18,720 nucleotides of DNA from an uncultured Roseateles sp. (GCA_946480605.1 CAMLKW010000065.1:1-18720); one strand, 5' to 3'; positions 7,418 through 16,346 are shown, numbered from the stretch's first letter. Program-made: numbers and translations. The notes: a model not told the origin generated them from the sequence alone.

Positions 7418-7828
7418 TCACTTGGGGTACAGCACCATCTGCGTGCAGCGGAACAGCGCCAGCGTCTTGCCCGTGTCCTGGTGGGTGACGACCGCGTCCC
7501 AGACCTGCGTCGTGCGACCCAGATGCACCGGCCGGGCCACGCAGCTGATCTTGCCCTCGCGGGCGGTGCCCATGTGGTTGGACTTCAACTCCACCGTCGT
7601 GAAGCCGCTGGCACCACGCGGCAGGTTGGCCATGCAGCCATAGCCCGCGCAGGTGTCGGCCAGCGTGACGACGCTGCCCGCATGCAGGAAGCCGTTGGGC
7701 GCCATCAGTTCCGGCCGCACGACCAGCTCGGCGCGGATCTCGCTGCCATCGACCTCGGTGATGACGATGCCCAGATGGCCCGGCAGGTTGCCGGCGCCTG
7801 CCTGATTGAACTGCGCGCTGTCGTTCAT
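7418..7828 (-). CDS. PaaI-type hotdog-fold thioesterase
   Basis: A 136-aa acyl-CoA thioesterase-like protein of the PaaI/4HBT hotdog superfamily, cytosolic. The signature NGFLHAGSVVTLAD (N45, G46, H49, G51, D58) matches the NG-x-x-HGG-like active-site helix of this family, and the second half (FTTVELKSNHMGTA, LGRTTQVWDAVV) follows the fold. The acyl substrate cannot be told from sequence. The start ATG at 7828 has an excellent ribosome-binding site, GGAGGAG (complement of 7837-7843), 8 bases upstream; a longer frame to 7864 would skip this site. It lies between the terminator of the metalloprotease gene and, 70 bases further on, the lipoprotein gene, so it probably has its own promoter, which I could not identify with confidence. 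Confidence 0.88.
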   Translation of the reverse strand: MNDSAQFNQAGAGNLPGHLGIVITEVDGSEIRAELVVRPELMAPNGFLHAGSVVTLADTCAGYGCMANLPRGASGFTTVELKSNHMGTAREGKISCVARPVHLGRTTQVWDAVVTHQDTGKTLALFRCTQMVLYPK

Positions 7829-7869
7829 GGGTACTGCTCCTCCTGCGCGCATCCTAGTCACCAAGAAGA

Positions 7870-7893
7870 AAGGCCGGCACGGATGCCGGCCTT
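7870..7893 (-). terminator. Intrinsic terminator of the metalloprotease gene
   Basis: A perfect 10-bp stem, AAGGCCGGCA with loop TCCG and TGCCGGCCTT (minus-strand reading), is followed on the minus strand by TCTTCTT. It lies 23 bases after the metalloprotease stop. The stem plus pyrimidine-rich tail is a good rho-independent terminator and separates this gene from the thioesterase gene. Confidence 0.8.
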
Positions 7894-7916
7894 CTCAAGC
7901 TGCGCTAGCCGCGCGA

Positions 7917-10610
7917 TCAGCTGCGCGTCAGCGTGGCCTTGAGCATGCTGTTCAGCAGGTCCAGCGACTCGGCCAGATGGGCACGCGTCTCGACCGACAG
8001 GCCGGGCTTGGCCGATGCCGTGCGCAGCTCGCCGGCCAGCTGGCTGGCGTGCCAGCGCGCCATCGAGAACGCGTCGGCGTAGACCGTCGCGCCATTGGTC
8101 GAGCGGTTCAGCTGCGCCTGCAGGCGCTTGATGTACTCACGCTGCAGGCTGCGGCGCATGCGGTCGATCTCGGCGCCGGTCTTCAGCTCGCTGAAGATGG
8201 CGCCCTGCAGCGTCGCGTACACCTCGCTCAGCGACACGGCGCTCTTGCGCTGCGCTTCCGGCAGGTAGCTGCCCTGGTCGATCAGGCGGCGCGCGGTGTT
8301 GGGCGACATCAGGCGGTCCAGCACGCGGCCCTGCAGCGCGCTGACGCTGTCGGGGATGGACAGCGGCAGGCCGCGTTCCCACTCGTTGTAGTCCAGCGTC
8401 TGCGCGGCGAGGAACTCGGGCTTGAACTTGAACGCGTCGCTGGACAGCAGGCCGGTGGCGATGAAGCGCAGGGCCTCGCGCTGTTGCGCCGTGTCCACCG
8501 GCTTGAAGGCCTGGCCCGGCGTGACGCCCGGCACGATGCGCTCGGCCTGCAGGCCGCCCACGTACTTGCTGACGTTGTTGGCCGTCATGCCCAGTTGGCG
8601 GAACGACTCCAGCACCGAGCGGCGGCTGCGCAGCGGGTCCTCGCCGGCCTCGGGCTTGCGCGTCTGCACGCGCTCCCACAGCTCCTGGCTCAGCTTCAGG
8701 CGCTTCTTGGCATAGGCCAGCGGGTCGTCGCCCAGATCGCGCTGGTTGCTGCGCGGGTCGTAGCCGTCGTAGATGCCGCCCACGCCCTGGTCGAAGTCGT
8801 CGCCGTAGGCCAGCTGCGGCTCGGTCGAGCGCGCGGCGATCCTGGCCAGCTCCGCGGCCTCCTGGCCGGCGGCGATGGGCTTGTAGGCATACTCGACGGC
8901 CCAATAGTCGTAGGCGCCCAGCGTCGTGTTGGTCAGCGTGGAGCGGGCCTCGCCCTTCAGCGGCAGGTTGTACGCGTTGTAGTCCATCACCGAGTTGGAG
9001 ATGCCGTTGGCCGCGGTCCAGGCCTTGTCCTTCAGCTGCGCCTGCGTGATGGTCGTGGACGAGCGGAAGTTGTGCTTGAGGCCCAGCGTGTGGCCGACCT
9101 CATGCATGATGACGTCCTTCACGACGGCCTGGGCCAGCGCCTCGGCCTCCGGGCCGTTCATGTCCATGCCGTCGCGCAGCGCCAGCAGTTCCATCGCGAA
9201 ACCGAACTCGGAGGCCTGGTCGGCCATGTAGGTGCACTGCTGCTCGGCCAGCGCGCGGCTGCGCTCGCCCATCCAGCTGGCGCCCTGCGAGTGGTCGTGC
9301 GCGTGGCTGTGGCCATGGCCGGCCACGTCGTCCGCGGCCAGGCGGCGCGAACCGCGGCCGAACACGTCGCTCATGCCGATGTCGGCGTCGAGGATTTCAC
9401 CGGTGCGCGGGTCCTTGTTGCTGGGGCCGATGGCGAAGCCCACATCGGAGCCGGTGAACCAGCGCACGGACGCGTGCGTCGAGTCCATGTTGTCCCAGTC
9501 GGCATCGTCGGGCTGCTGCCTGGCCTGGATGGCGTCCTTGAAGCCGATCTTCTCGAAGGCCTTGTTCCACTCCAGGATGCCGGCCTTGACCGCCTCGCGG
9601 TACTTGGGCGGAATGTTCTTGTCCATCCAGTAGACGACGGGCTGGACCGGCTCCGACAGCGCGGCGTTCGGGTCCTTCTTCTCCAGGCGCCAGCGGTTCA
9701 CCATGTGCACGCGCGTGTTGGCCTTGGTGTCGTCGCCCAGGTTGCTGTAGCTCTCCATGAAATGACCCAGACGCGGGTCGGCATGGCGGATGGCCGCCGG
9801 CACTTCGGGCAGCGCGCGGAAGCTGTAGACGAAGCTGAAGAACATCGAACGCGGGTCCGGCGTGGCCTGCGGCGGCGTGGGCACGGGCACCGGAGCGGGC
9901 GTCAGCGGCGGCGCGGGGATGCGCGGCGTCGCGAAGTGCACGCGCGAGGTCAGCGTGGTGATCTGGGCGTCGGCACGCGTGGCCTCGATGAAGGAGTTGG
10001 CGCGGTCGGGCGCGAACGGCAGGCGGTAGGCCGCCTCCAGGCGCGTGGAATAGCCAGGAATGTCGCCCAGCAGCAGCGCACTGGCGTCCACCAGCACGGA
10101 CTTGCGATCCGGGTGGTCGGCGCTCGCGACCGGGCCGGCCGTGACCAGGCTGGGCGAGAAGGCTTGCTCCAGCACCAGCTTGCTGTCGGCGTTGGAAGTG
10201 CGGAACTTGGTGTTCAGCGCGATCAGCTGCACGTGGTTGCCGATGCGGCGCCACTCCACCATCTCGTCGCCCAGCATCTGGCTGGCGTACAGGCCGCGCT
10301 CGCCGATGGAGTTGGCGACGTTGACGCTCAACAGAAAGGGCTTGTTGAAGGCTTCCTTCGGGATCTCGATCCAGACCTTCTCGTCCCTGCGCCAGACCGG
10401 GAACAGGCCCGGCTGCTCCTTGGCGCCCTTGATGATGTCGGCAAACGGCTTGGGAGCCGTCGGGTCGGCGGGCGGGCGCGCGGCGGGCGCTGCGGCAGCA
10501 GGGCCGGAAGCAGCGGCGGCTGGTGCGGCGGACGGGGTTTGGGCCTGGGCCGCTGCCACCAGCGCGAGTAGCGCGGCGGAGGCCAGGACGGAACGCGACA
10601 TCGGGGTCAT
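7917..10610 (-). CDS. Secreted zinc metalloprotease (HExxHxxGxxH; DUF5117/DUF5118/DUF4953 type)
   Basis: An 897-aa exported protease-like protein. It starts with a signal peptide (MTPMSRSVLASAALLALVAA..., likely cut after AQA) followed by an Ala/Pro-rich linker (about 28-60). The metzincin-type zinc site HEVGHTLGLKH is at H503, E504, H507 and H513, with a candidate Met-turn SVMDYN at M542. The long N-terminal part (PKPFADIIKGAKEQPGLFPVW, DEKVWIEIP, then NRWRLEKKDP and PVVYWMDKNIPPKYREAV) matches the large DUF4953/DUF5117/DUF5118 zinc-dependent protease family; substrates are largely unknown. A His-rich loop (HGHSHAHDH, 432-440) precedes the active site. I chose ATG 10610; the GTG at 10643 lies within the predicted promoter -10 and ATG 10601 would also keep the signal peptide. 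Transcribed alone and closed by a terminator. Confidence 0.88.
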   Translation of the reverse strand: MTPMSRSVLASAALLALVAAAQAQTPSAAPAAAASGPAAAAPAARPPADPTAPKPFADIIKGAKEQPGLFPVWRRDEKVWIEIPKEAFNKPFLLSVNVANSIGERGLYASQMLGDEMVEWRRIGNHVQLIALNTKFRTSNADSKLVLEQAFSPSLVTAGPVASADHPDRKSVLVDASALLLGDIPGYSTRLEAAYRLPFAPDRANSFIEATRADAQITTLTSRVHFATPRIPAPPLTPAPVPVPTPPQATPDPRSMFFSFVYSFRALPEVPAAIRHADPRLGHFMESYSNLGDDTKANTRVHMVNRWRLEKKDPNAALSEPVQPVVYWMDKNIPPKYREAVKAGILEWNKAFEKIGFKDAIQARQQPDDADWDNMDSTHASVRWFTGSDVGFAIGPSNKDPRTGEILDADIGMSDVFGRGSRRLAADDVAGHGHSHAHDHSQGASWMGERSRALAEQQCTYMADQASEFGFAMELLALRDGMDMNGPEAEALAQAVVKDVIMHEVGHTLGLKHNFRSSTTITQAQLKDKAWTAANGISNSVMDYNAYNLPLKGEARSTLTNTTLGAYDYWAVEYAYKPIAAGQEAAELARIAARSTEPQLAYGDDFDQGVGGIYDGYDPRSNQRDLGDDPLAYAKKRLKLSQELWERVQTRKPEAGEDPLRSRRSVLESFRQLGMTANNVSKYVGGLQAERIVPGVTPGQAFKPVDTAQQREALRFIATGLLSSDAFKFKPEFLAAQTLDYNEWERGLPLSIPDSVSALQGRVLDRLMSPNTARRLIDQGSYLPEAQRKSAVSLSEVYATLQGAIFSELKTGAEIDRMRRSLQREYIKRLQAQLNRSTNGATVYADAFSMARWHASQLAGELRTASAKPGLSVETRAHLAESLDLLNSMLKATLTRS

Positions 10611-10641
10611 GAGCTGTGTCCGAAGGAAACGAAAGCCGGTC

Positions 10642-10669
10642 ACTTTAAGCGCGGCGACACTGGCGTCAA
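10642..10669 (-). promoter_or_regulatory. Candidate sigma-70 promoter for the metalloprotease gene
   Basis: On the minus strand TTGACG (complement of 10664-10669) is 16 bases from TAAAGT (complement of 10642-10647), matching 5/6 and 4/6 of the consensus hexamers. Transcription would begin near 10635, giving a leader of about 25 bases to the ATG at 10610. The prediction is from consensus match only. The remainder of the 10611-10722 intergenic region shows a GCAAAA direct repeat and a short AAGTT/AACTT dyad near 10696-10717. Confidence 0.45.
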
Positions 10670-10722
10670 TCCGATTCCGTCCCCGTCGCGGAGCTGCAAA
10701 AGTTCACGCAAAAACTTCCGTC

Positions 10723-11313
10723 ATGTCACTGACCCATCTGCTCTATTTGCACGGTTTCCGCTCGTCGCCGGGCTCCGCCAAGGCGCGCCGCATGGCGGCC
10801 TGGGCGGCCGAGAGACCCGGCCTGATCTTCGCCTGCCCGCAGCTGCCAGCGTCGCCACGCGAGGCCATGGCGCTGGTGGTCGACCTCGTGGCCGGCTGGC
10901 CCGCGGGCGGCGCCGCCGTCATCGGCAGCTCGCTGGGCGGGTTCTATGCCACCTCGCTGGCCGAGCAGCCGGCCCACCGCGGCTGGCGCGTGGCCGTGCT
11001 GAACCCGGCCGTGGACCCGGCGCGCGACCTGGCCCGCCACATCGGCACGCTGACCGCCTGGCACGACCCCGAGCTGAAGTTCGAGTTCACGGCGCAGCAC
11101 GTGGCCGAGCTGGCCGCGCTGGCGCCGCCGGCTCGGCTGACGAAGCCGGCGCGCTACTACGCGCTGATCGCCAAGGGCGACGAGCTGCTGGACTGGCGCG
11201 AGATGCTGGCGCGCTACGCCGGCTGCGATGGCGAGGTGTTGGAAGGCAGCGACCATGGCCTGACGGACTTCGAAGCCCATCTGCCGGGACTTGGCAAACA
11301 CCTGCTGGGCTGA
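10723..11313 (+). CDS. yqiA: YqiA/UPF0227-family alpha/beta-hydrolase esterase
   Basis: A 196-aa alpha/beta hydrolase matching the YqiA family of small esterases. LLYLHGFRSSPGSAKA at the N-terminus forms the oxyanion-hole HG region. The nucleophile elbow is GSSLGG with catalytic S70; D153 (AKGDELLDW) and H178 (EGSDHGL) complete a likely triad. Its natural substrate is unknown; E. coli YqiA has carboxylesterase activity toward short acyl and palmitoyl-CoA-type substrates in assays, as I recall. There is no signal peptide, so it is cytosolic. The ATG at 10723 has no clear Shine-Dalgarno. It opens the plus-strand run, with 18 bases to the next gene, and is divergent from the metalloprotease gene. 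Confidence 0.88.
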   Translation: MSLTHLLYLHGFRSSPGSAKARRMAAWAAERPGLIFACPQLPASPREAMALVVDLVAGWPAGGAAVIGSSLGGFYATSLAEQPAHRGWRVAVLNPAVDPARDLARHIGTLTAWHDPELKFEFTAQHVAELAALAPPARLTKPARYYALIAKGDELLDWREMLARYAGCDGEVLEGSDHGLTDFEAHLPGLGKHLLG

Positions 11314-11331
11314 GGCGACAATCGCCCGCTT

Positions 11332-13377
11332 ATGTTTGCGCTGTTTGACGACGCCGGGAAATTCCTCGCCGGCCGGGTGATGAGTGAGGCCGATGCCTCG
11401 ATGCAGGTGGAACTGGACTCGGGCAAGCGGGTCAAGGTCAAGGCCGCCAATGTGTTGCTGAAGTTCGAGCAGCCGGCGCCGGCCGTGCTGCTGGCCGAGG
11501 CCCGCAAGCTGGCCGACGACATCGACCTGGACCTGGCCTGGGAGTTCGCGCCCGAGGGCGAGTTCGGCTTTGTCGATCTCGCCAAGGACTATTTCGACGC
11601 CAAGGCCGGCGTCGTGCAGCAGGCCGCCGCGCTGATGCGGCTGTTCGACGCGCCGCACTACTTCCGCCGCGCCGGCAAGGGTCAGTTCAAGAAGGCCCCC
11701 GAGGAGACGGTCAAGGCCGCGCTGCTGGGCATAGAGCGCAAGCGCCAGCAGGCGCTGCAGATCGAGGCCTGGGCCGAGGAACTGGTGAAGGGCACCTGCC
11801 CGCAGCCCATCCAGGACCAGATCTACAAGATCCTGTTCAAGCCCGACAAGAACGGCCCCGAGTACAAGGCCGTTGTCGAAGCCGCCAAGCGCTCGCACAA
11901 GGCGCCGCTGGACCTGCTGCAGGGCGCCGGCGCGATCACCAGCGCCTACCAGTTCCACTGGAAGCGCTTCCTGTTCGAGAACTTTCCCAAGGGCGTCGGT
12001 TTCCCCGCGCTGACGGCGCCGGAGATCAAGGATGAGCTGGCGCTGAGCCCGGTGCAGGCCTTCTCCATCGACGATTCGCAGACCACCGAGATCGACGATG
12101 CACTGTCGGTGCAGGGCCTGGGCACCGGCACGGTCACCTTCGGCGTGCACATCGCGGCACCCGGCCTGGCCATCACGCCGGACTCAGCCGTCGACAAGGT
12201 CGCCCGCGAGCGCCTGTCCACCGTCTACATGCCGGGCTGGAAGATCACCATGCTGCCCGACGAGGTCGTGCAGACCTACACGCTGATCGAAGGCCGCGAC
12301 TGCCCGGCCGTGTCCATCTACTTCACGATGGACGAGGCCACGCTGGCGATCACGGCCAGGGAAACCAAGCTGGAGCGCGTGCACATCGCCGCCAACCTGC
12401 GCCACGACAAGCTGGACGGCATCGTCACCGACGCCACGCTGTCGGGCGAGGCGCCGGCCGACTACGCCTTCGCGCCCGAGCTGGCCTTCTGCTGGCGCCT
12501 GGCCAAGGTGCTGAAGGCACAGCGCGAAGTGGTGCGCGGCAAGCCGGAGAACTTCAACCGACCGGACTACAACTTCCGCCTGGCCGGCGAGCGCATGGAG
12601 CCCCCCAACGGCAGCGAGTCCGTCGAGATCAGCGTGCGCGCGCGCGGCAGCTCGCTGGACCTGATCGTGGCCGAGGCCATGATCCTGGCCAACTCCGCCT
12701 GGGGCGGCTGGCTGGCCGAACTGGGCCTGCCCGGCATCTACCGCAGCCAGGCCAGCCTGGCGCCCGGCATCAAGGTGCGCATGGGCGTGAAGGCGCTGCC
12801 GCACGCCGGCATGGGCGTGGCCAGCTACACCTGGGCCAGCTCGCCGCTGCGCCGCTACGTGGACCTGGTCAACCAGTGGCAGATCATCGCGGCGGCCCGC
12901 CACGGCAAGACGGCCGCGCTGGTCGCGCCGTTCAAGCCCAAGGACGCGGCACTGTTCTCCATCATCTCGGGCTTCGAGGCCGCCTACGCCGCCTACAACG
13001 GCTTCCAGAACGGCATCGAGCGCTTCTGGACGCTGCGCTGGCTGCAGCAGAGCGGCCTCGCCGATCACGGCGAGCTGACCGCCACCGTCATGAAGGAAGG
13101 CCTGGTGCGGGCCGACGACCTGCCGCTGGTGTTCAAGGCACTGGGCTGCGAACCGCTGCCGCGCGGCAGCCACGTCAAGGTGCGCATCACCGGCCTGGAC
13201 GAGATGACGCTGGACGTGCATGCGACGTTGATCGAGCGCCTGGACGAAGCGCCGGCGGCCGACGAGCCCGAGGGCGACGACGAGGAGCTGGAGGCCGCGG
13301 CGACGCCGATCGCGCTGGCCATCGACCTGAACGACAGCTCCGGCGAGGCCGCACCGGCCGAGGCGCCTCAGAGCTGA
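11332..13377 (+). CDS. rnb: RNB-domain (RNase II/R family) exoribonuclease
   Basis: A 681-aa 3'-5' exoribonuclease of the RNase II superfamily, acting on single-stranded RNA in the cytosol. The RNB core is about residues 240-560. The metal-binding block is [17 protein letters not shown] (D247, E253, D255, D256), and the late block [17 protein letters not shown] carries the conserved Arg pair and Tyr. A short OB-like N-terminus (1-45) and a degenerate S1-like C-terminus (about 590-650) flank it, and the tail is acidic and Ala-rich. Compared with E. coli RNase II, one of the four Asp ligands is Glu here. Sequence resembles the betaproteobacterial RNB subgroup that neighbours tonB and aroE. The ATG at 11332 lacks a Shine-Dalgarno at normal spacing. 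Its stop overlaps the next start (TGATG). Confidence 0.88.
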   Translation: MFALFDDAGKFLAGRVMSEADASMQVELDSGKRVKVKAANVLLKFEQPAPAVLLAEARKLADDIDLDLAWEFAPEGEFGFVDLAKDYFDAKAGVVQQAAALMRLFDAPHYFRRAGKGQFKKAPEETVKAALLGIERKRQQALQIEAWAEELVKGTCPQPIQDQIYKILFKPDKNGPEYKAVVEAAKRSHKAPLDLLQGAGAITSAYQFHWKRFLFENFPKGVGFPALTAPEIKDELALSPVQAFSIDDSQTTEIDDALSVQGLGTGTVTFGVHIAAPGLAITPDSAVDKVARERLSTVYMPGWKITMLPDEVVQTYTLIEGRDCPAVSIYFTMDEATLAITARETKLERVHIAANLRHDKLDGIVTDATLSGEAPADYAFAPELAFCWRLAKVLKAQREVVRGKPENFNRPDYNFRLAGERMEPPNGSESVEISVRARGSSLDLIVAEAMILANSAWGGWLAELGLPGIYRSQASLAPGIKVRMGVKALPHAGMGVASYTWASSPLRRYVDLVNQWQIIAAARHGKTAALVAPFKPKDAALFSIISGFEAAYAAYNGFQNGIERFWTLRWLQQSGLADHGELTATVMKEGLVRADDLPLVFKALGCEPLPRGSHVKVRITGLDEMTLDVHATLIERLDEAPAADEPEGDDEELEAAATPIALAIDLNDSSGEAAPAEAPQS

Positions 13378-14228
13378 TGCGCAAGCTGAGCACGCTGCAG
13401 ATCGCCCTTGCGTTCTCGCTGGGCGTGCATGTGGTGCTGCTCAGCCTGCGCTTCGCGGCACCGACGGCTTTCAACCGCATCTTCCAGGACACGCCGCTGG
13501 AGGTGGTGCTGGTCAACACCCGCTCCAACGAGCCGCCCACCAAGGCCGCCGCGCTGGCCCAGGCCAACCTGGCCGGCGGCGGCAACCTGGAAACCGGCCG
13601 CGCCACGTCGCCGCTGCCGCCGGCGCGCCACAGCGAAGTGGGCGACGCCGCACAGTCGCAGAGTTCGCAGATCGCCAACCTGCAGCAGCAACAGCAGCAG
13701 CTGCTGACCCAGCTGCGCCGCGACCTGGCGCTGCTGCCGCCGCCCGACCCGCGCCGCGAGAAGACCGACGCCCGCGAGCGCGCCCAGGCCGAGAAGCGCC
13801 GCCAGCTGGTGGACCTGCTCGCCGAGATCGAGAAGCGCGTCAACGAGGAAAGCGCCCGGCCGCGCAAGCGCTACATCAGCCCGGCCACGCGCGAGGTCGT
13901 CTACGCGCAGTACTACGACGGCCTGCGCCGCCGCATCGAGGAGCGCGGCACGCGCGACTTCCCCGAATCCCGCGGAAAGAAGCTCTACGGCGAGCTGACG
14001 ATGAACATCCACATCGACCACAAGGGCCGCGTGCTGGAGACCGACATCCTGGCCTCCAGTGGCAACAACACGCTGGACCGGCGCGCCATCGCCATCGTGC
14101 AGGCGGCCTCGCCCTTCGGCAACTTCAACCAGGAGATGCTGAAGGGCGCCGAGGTGCTGGTCATCACGTCGCGCTTCAAGTTCACGCGCGACGAGGGGCT
14201 GGAAACGACTTTGAGTGGACAACCATGA
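13377..14228 (+). CDS. TonB-family energy-transducer-like protein
   Basis: A 283-aa protein with an N-terminal membrane anchor (about 8-25, [18 protein letters not shown]) followed by a periplasmic region. This is the TonB/TolA topology used to carry proton-motive force to the outer membrane. The linker is not strongly proline-rich; it holds a Gln run (Q103-Q108) and a highly charged helical stretch (about 125-165) likely to form a coiled coil. The C-terminal domain (about 175-275) has the TonB pattern: [54 protein letters not shown]. ExbB and ExbD are not in the window, so its partner is unknown. The start at 13377 overlaps the ribonuclease stop by one base, and its stop overlaps aroE (ATGA). 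Confidence 0.85.
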   Translation: MRKLSTLQIALAFSLGVHVVLLSLRFAAPTAFNRIFQDTPLEVVLVNTRSNEPPTKAAALAQANLAGGGNLETGRATSPLPPARHSEVGDAAQSQSSQIANLQQQQQQLLTQLRRDLALLPPPDPRREKTDARERAQAEKRRQLVDLLAEIEKRVNEESARPRKRYISPATREVVYAQYYDGLRRRIEERGTRDFPESRGKKLYGELTMNIHIDHKGRVLETDILASSGNNTLDRRAIAIVQAASPFGNFNQEMLKGAEVLVITSRFKFTRDEGLETTLSGQP

Positions 14229-15040
14229 CTGATAGATACGCCGTCGTCGGCAACCCGGTCGAGCACAGCCGCTCGCCAGCCATCCATGCGATGTTTGCCG
14301 AGCAGACCGGGCAGGCGCTGAGCTACGAACGCCTGCTGGCGCCGCTGGATGGCTTCGAGGCCACGCTGCGCGCCTTCGTCGCGGCCGGCGCCAAGGGCTG
14401 CAACATCACCGTGCCGTTCAAATTCGACGCATTCGCGCTGGCCGCGAAGCGCACCGAGCGGGCGCAGCTGGGCGGCGCCGTCAACACGCTGCGCTTCGAC
14501 GCAGAGGGCTGGACCGGCGACAACACCGACGGGGCCGGCCTGGTCAACGACATCCAGAAGAACGCTGGCCGAACACTCGCCGGCCTGCAGGTGCTGCTGG
14601 TGGGCGCTGGCGGTGCGAGCGCAGGCGCGCTGGGCGCGTTGATCGCGGCCAGGCCCGCGCGCATCACCATCGTGAACCGCACGCTGGACAAGGCGCAGGC
14701 GCTGGTCGCCAGCCACGCCCATCTCGGCGTGCCGCTGGCCGCGGCGACGCTGGCCGAGGCGCCGGCCGCGCAGGACATCGTCATCAACGCCACCAGCACC
14801 AGCCTGGCCGGTGCCGCCGCGCCGGTGGACGCACGCGTGCTGAAGCCCGGTGCGCTGGCACTGGACATGATGTACGGCCCCAAGGCCCAGGGCTTCCTGG
14901 ACTGGGCCGCCGCCCACGGTGCCGAACCGCGCGACGGCCTGGGCATGCTCATCGAGCAGGCGGCCGAGGCCTTTTTCTTCTGGCGCGGTGTGCGCCCCGA
15001 CACGGCGCCGGTGCTGAAAGCGCTGAGGGCCACGCTGTGA
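14225..15040 (+). CDS. aroE: Shikimate dehydrogenase (NADP+)
   Basis: AroE reduces 3-dehydroshikimate to shikimate with NADPH in aromatic amino-acid synthesis; cytosolic. The protein is 271 aa, normal for the family. Substrate-binding residues are seen as SRSP (S15, S17), NITVPFK with catalytic K66, GAVNT (N87) and GDNTDG with catalytic D102. The NADP-binding fold shows VGAGGA (126-131) and the NRT motif (151-153) typical of NADP specificity, and the C-terminal [16 protein letters not shown] is diagnostic. The ATG at 14225 overlaps the tonB-like stop. It shares a pathway with aroQ about 2 kb downstream, although the two lie in separate gene runs. Confidence 0.97.
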   Translation: MTDRYAVVGNPVEHSRSPAIHAMFAEQTGQALSYERLLAPLDGFEATLRAFVAAGAKGCNITVPFKFDAFALAAKRTERAQLGGAVNTLRFDAEGWTGDNTDGAGLVNDIQKNAGRTLAGLQVLLVGAGGASAGALGALIAARPARITIVNRTLDKAQALVASHAHLGVPLAAATLAEAPAAQDIVINATSTSLAGAAAPVDARVLKPGALALDMMYGPKAQGFLDWAAAHGAEPRDGLGMLIEQAAEAFFFWRGVRPDTAPVLKALRATL

Positions 15041-15756
15041 TGCGACACCTCGGCCGCCTGCTGGCTGTGCTGGCATTGACCGTGCTGTGCCTGCAGCTGT
15101 GGTTTGCCGGGCGCATCGCACTGATGAATGTGCTCGCGCCGCAATCCACCAGCTTCCAGCGCAGCGAGGTCATCCGGCTGGCGACCGAGAAGCAGCGGGT
15201 GGCCTGGTCCCAGCAGTGGGTGGATGACGAGCAGTTGCCCAAGACGCTGAAGCGCGCCGTCATCGCCAGCGAGGACGACTCGTTTGCGGACCATGGCGGC
15301 GTCGACTGGGACGCGCTGAAGGGTGCCTGGAAAAAGAACGAGAAGGCGCAGGCCCGTGCCGAGGCCCGCAAGGCCAAGGCGCCGGCCAAGGTCATCGGCG
15401 GCTCGACGATCACGCAGCAGCTGGCGAAGAACCTGTTCCTGTCCGGCGAGCGCACGCTGCTGCGCAAGGGCCAGGAGCTGGTGCTGACACTGATGCTGGA
15501 AGGCCTGCTGAGCAAGCAGCGCATCCTGGAGATCTATCTGAACAGCGTCGAATGGGGCGAAGGACTGTTCGGCGCCCAGGCCGCCGCCCGCCACTATTTC
15601 CGCACCGATGCGGCGCGGCTGGGCGCCTTCGAGGCCGCCCGGCTGGCCGTCATGCTGCCGGCGCCCAAGCGTTTCGAGCGCCAGCCCGGTTCGCCCTATG
15701 TGCTGGGTCGCGCCGCCCTCATCGTGGGGCGCATGCCCAGCGCACAACTGCCATGA
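15040..15756 (+). CDS. mtgA: Monofunctional biosynthetic peptidoglycan transglycosylase
   Basis: MtgA polymerises lipid II into glycan strands at the inner membrane (glycosyltransferase family 51). The 238-aa protein has one N-terminal membrane helix (about 5-24). GT51 motifs are in order: ASEDDSF with catalytic E78, GGSTITQQLAKNLFLS (120-135), RKGQE (142-146), and SKQRILEIYLN with EWGEGLFG (E171). No transpeptidase domain follows. A Lys/Ala-rich segment at about 98-117 lengthens the stretch between the first two motifs compared with E. coli MtgA. I chose ATG 15040, overlapping the aroE stop as TGATG; a GTG three bases earlier is also possible. Its stop overlaps the next gene (ATGA). Confidence 0.95.
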   Translation: MRHLGRLLAVLALTVLCLQLWFAGRIALMNVLAPQSTSFQRSEVIRLATEKQRVAWSQQWVDDEQLPKTLKRAVIASEDDSFADHGGVDWDALKGAWKKNEKAQARAEARKAKAPAKVIGGSTITQQLAKNLFLSGERTLLRKGQELVLTLMLEGLLSKQRILEIYLNSVEWGEGLFGAQAAARHYFRTDAARLGAFEAARLAVMLPAPKRFERQPGSPYVLGRAALIVGRMPSAQLP

Positions 15757-16346
15757 GTGATCCCGGGGAAATCGCCGCCGCCGCCGCCCGCCTCATCGTC
15801 GACGAGGGCATGGACTGGGGGCCCGCCAAGCAGCGCGCCGTGCGTGACCTGGGTCTGTCGCGGTCAGCGGCACTGCCCGGCAACGACGAGGTCGAGGATG
15901 CCGTGCGCGAGCACATCGCCATCTTCCACGCCGAGACGCAACCCGCCGAGCTGCGCGCCCTGCGCGAGTTGGCCGCCCAGTGGATGGTGCGGCTGGCCGA
16001 GTTCCGGCCGCACCTGGCCGGCGCCGTCTGGCGCGGCACCGCGACGCGGCTGTCCAACGTCCACCTGCAGCTGTACTGCGACGACAGCAAGGCCGCCGAG
16101 ATCGCACTGCTCGACCGAGGCCTGGACTTCGACGTGGCAGAAGCCGCCGGCCCGCGCGGCCGCGCCGTGGACATGCTGGTGCTGGACGTGCCCTGCCCCG
16201 CGCTGCAGGAGCGCGTCACGCTGTGCCTCAGCATCCTGGACTTCGACGACCTGCGCGGCGCGCTGAAGCCCGACGCCCGAGGCCGCACCGAACGCGGTGA
16301 CCTGGGCGCGCTGCGGGCCTTGCTGGAAGAATCACCCCCGCCATGA
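15753..16346 (+). CDS. Conserved hypothetical protein
   Basis: A 197-aa protein I cannot assign to a characterised family. It has no signal peptide or membrane segment and is mildly acidic, so it is probably cytosolic. A helical N-terminal half (AAAARLIVDEGMDWGPAKQR; later ELRALRELAAQWMVRLAEF) is followed by a stretch around 90-115 (RPHLAGAVWRGTATRLSNVH, then LQLYCDD). This layout recalls a group of uncharacterised betaproteobacterial proteins, some annotated as nucleotidyltransferase-like, but I see no intact GS-x-DxD nucleotidyltransferase signature. The start (ATG 15753) overlaps the mtgA stop and its stop overlaps the tlpA-like start, both as ATGA. Its co-translation with mtgA and a thioredoxin-like protein suggests an envelope-linked role (inference). 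Confidence 0.8.
   Translation: MSDPGEIAAAAARLIVDEGMDWGPAKQRAVRDLGLSRSAALPGNDEVEDAVREHIAIFHAETQPAELRALRELAAQWMVRLAEFRPHLAGAVWRGTATRLSNVHLQLYCDDSKAAEIALLDRGLDFDVAEAAGPRGRAVDMLVLDVPCPALQERVTLCLSILDFDDLRGALKPDARGRTERGDLGALRALLEESPPP

Noticed and set aside
7806..10571. 921-codon open frame antisense to the metalloprotease
   Set aside because: Its translation is repetitive Val/Ala/Gln/Arg/His with no domain pattern, and the minus-strand protein has clear family motifs.
13680..13705. CAGCAG-type repeat as a microsatellite
   Set aside because: It is a short Gln run inside the TonB-like coding sequence with mixed codons; not a separate repeat element.
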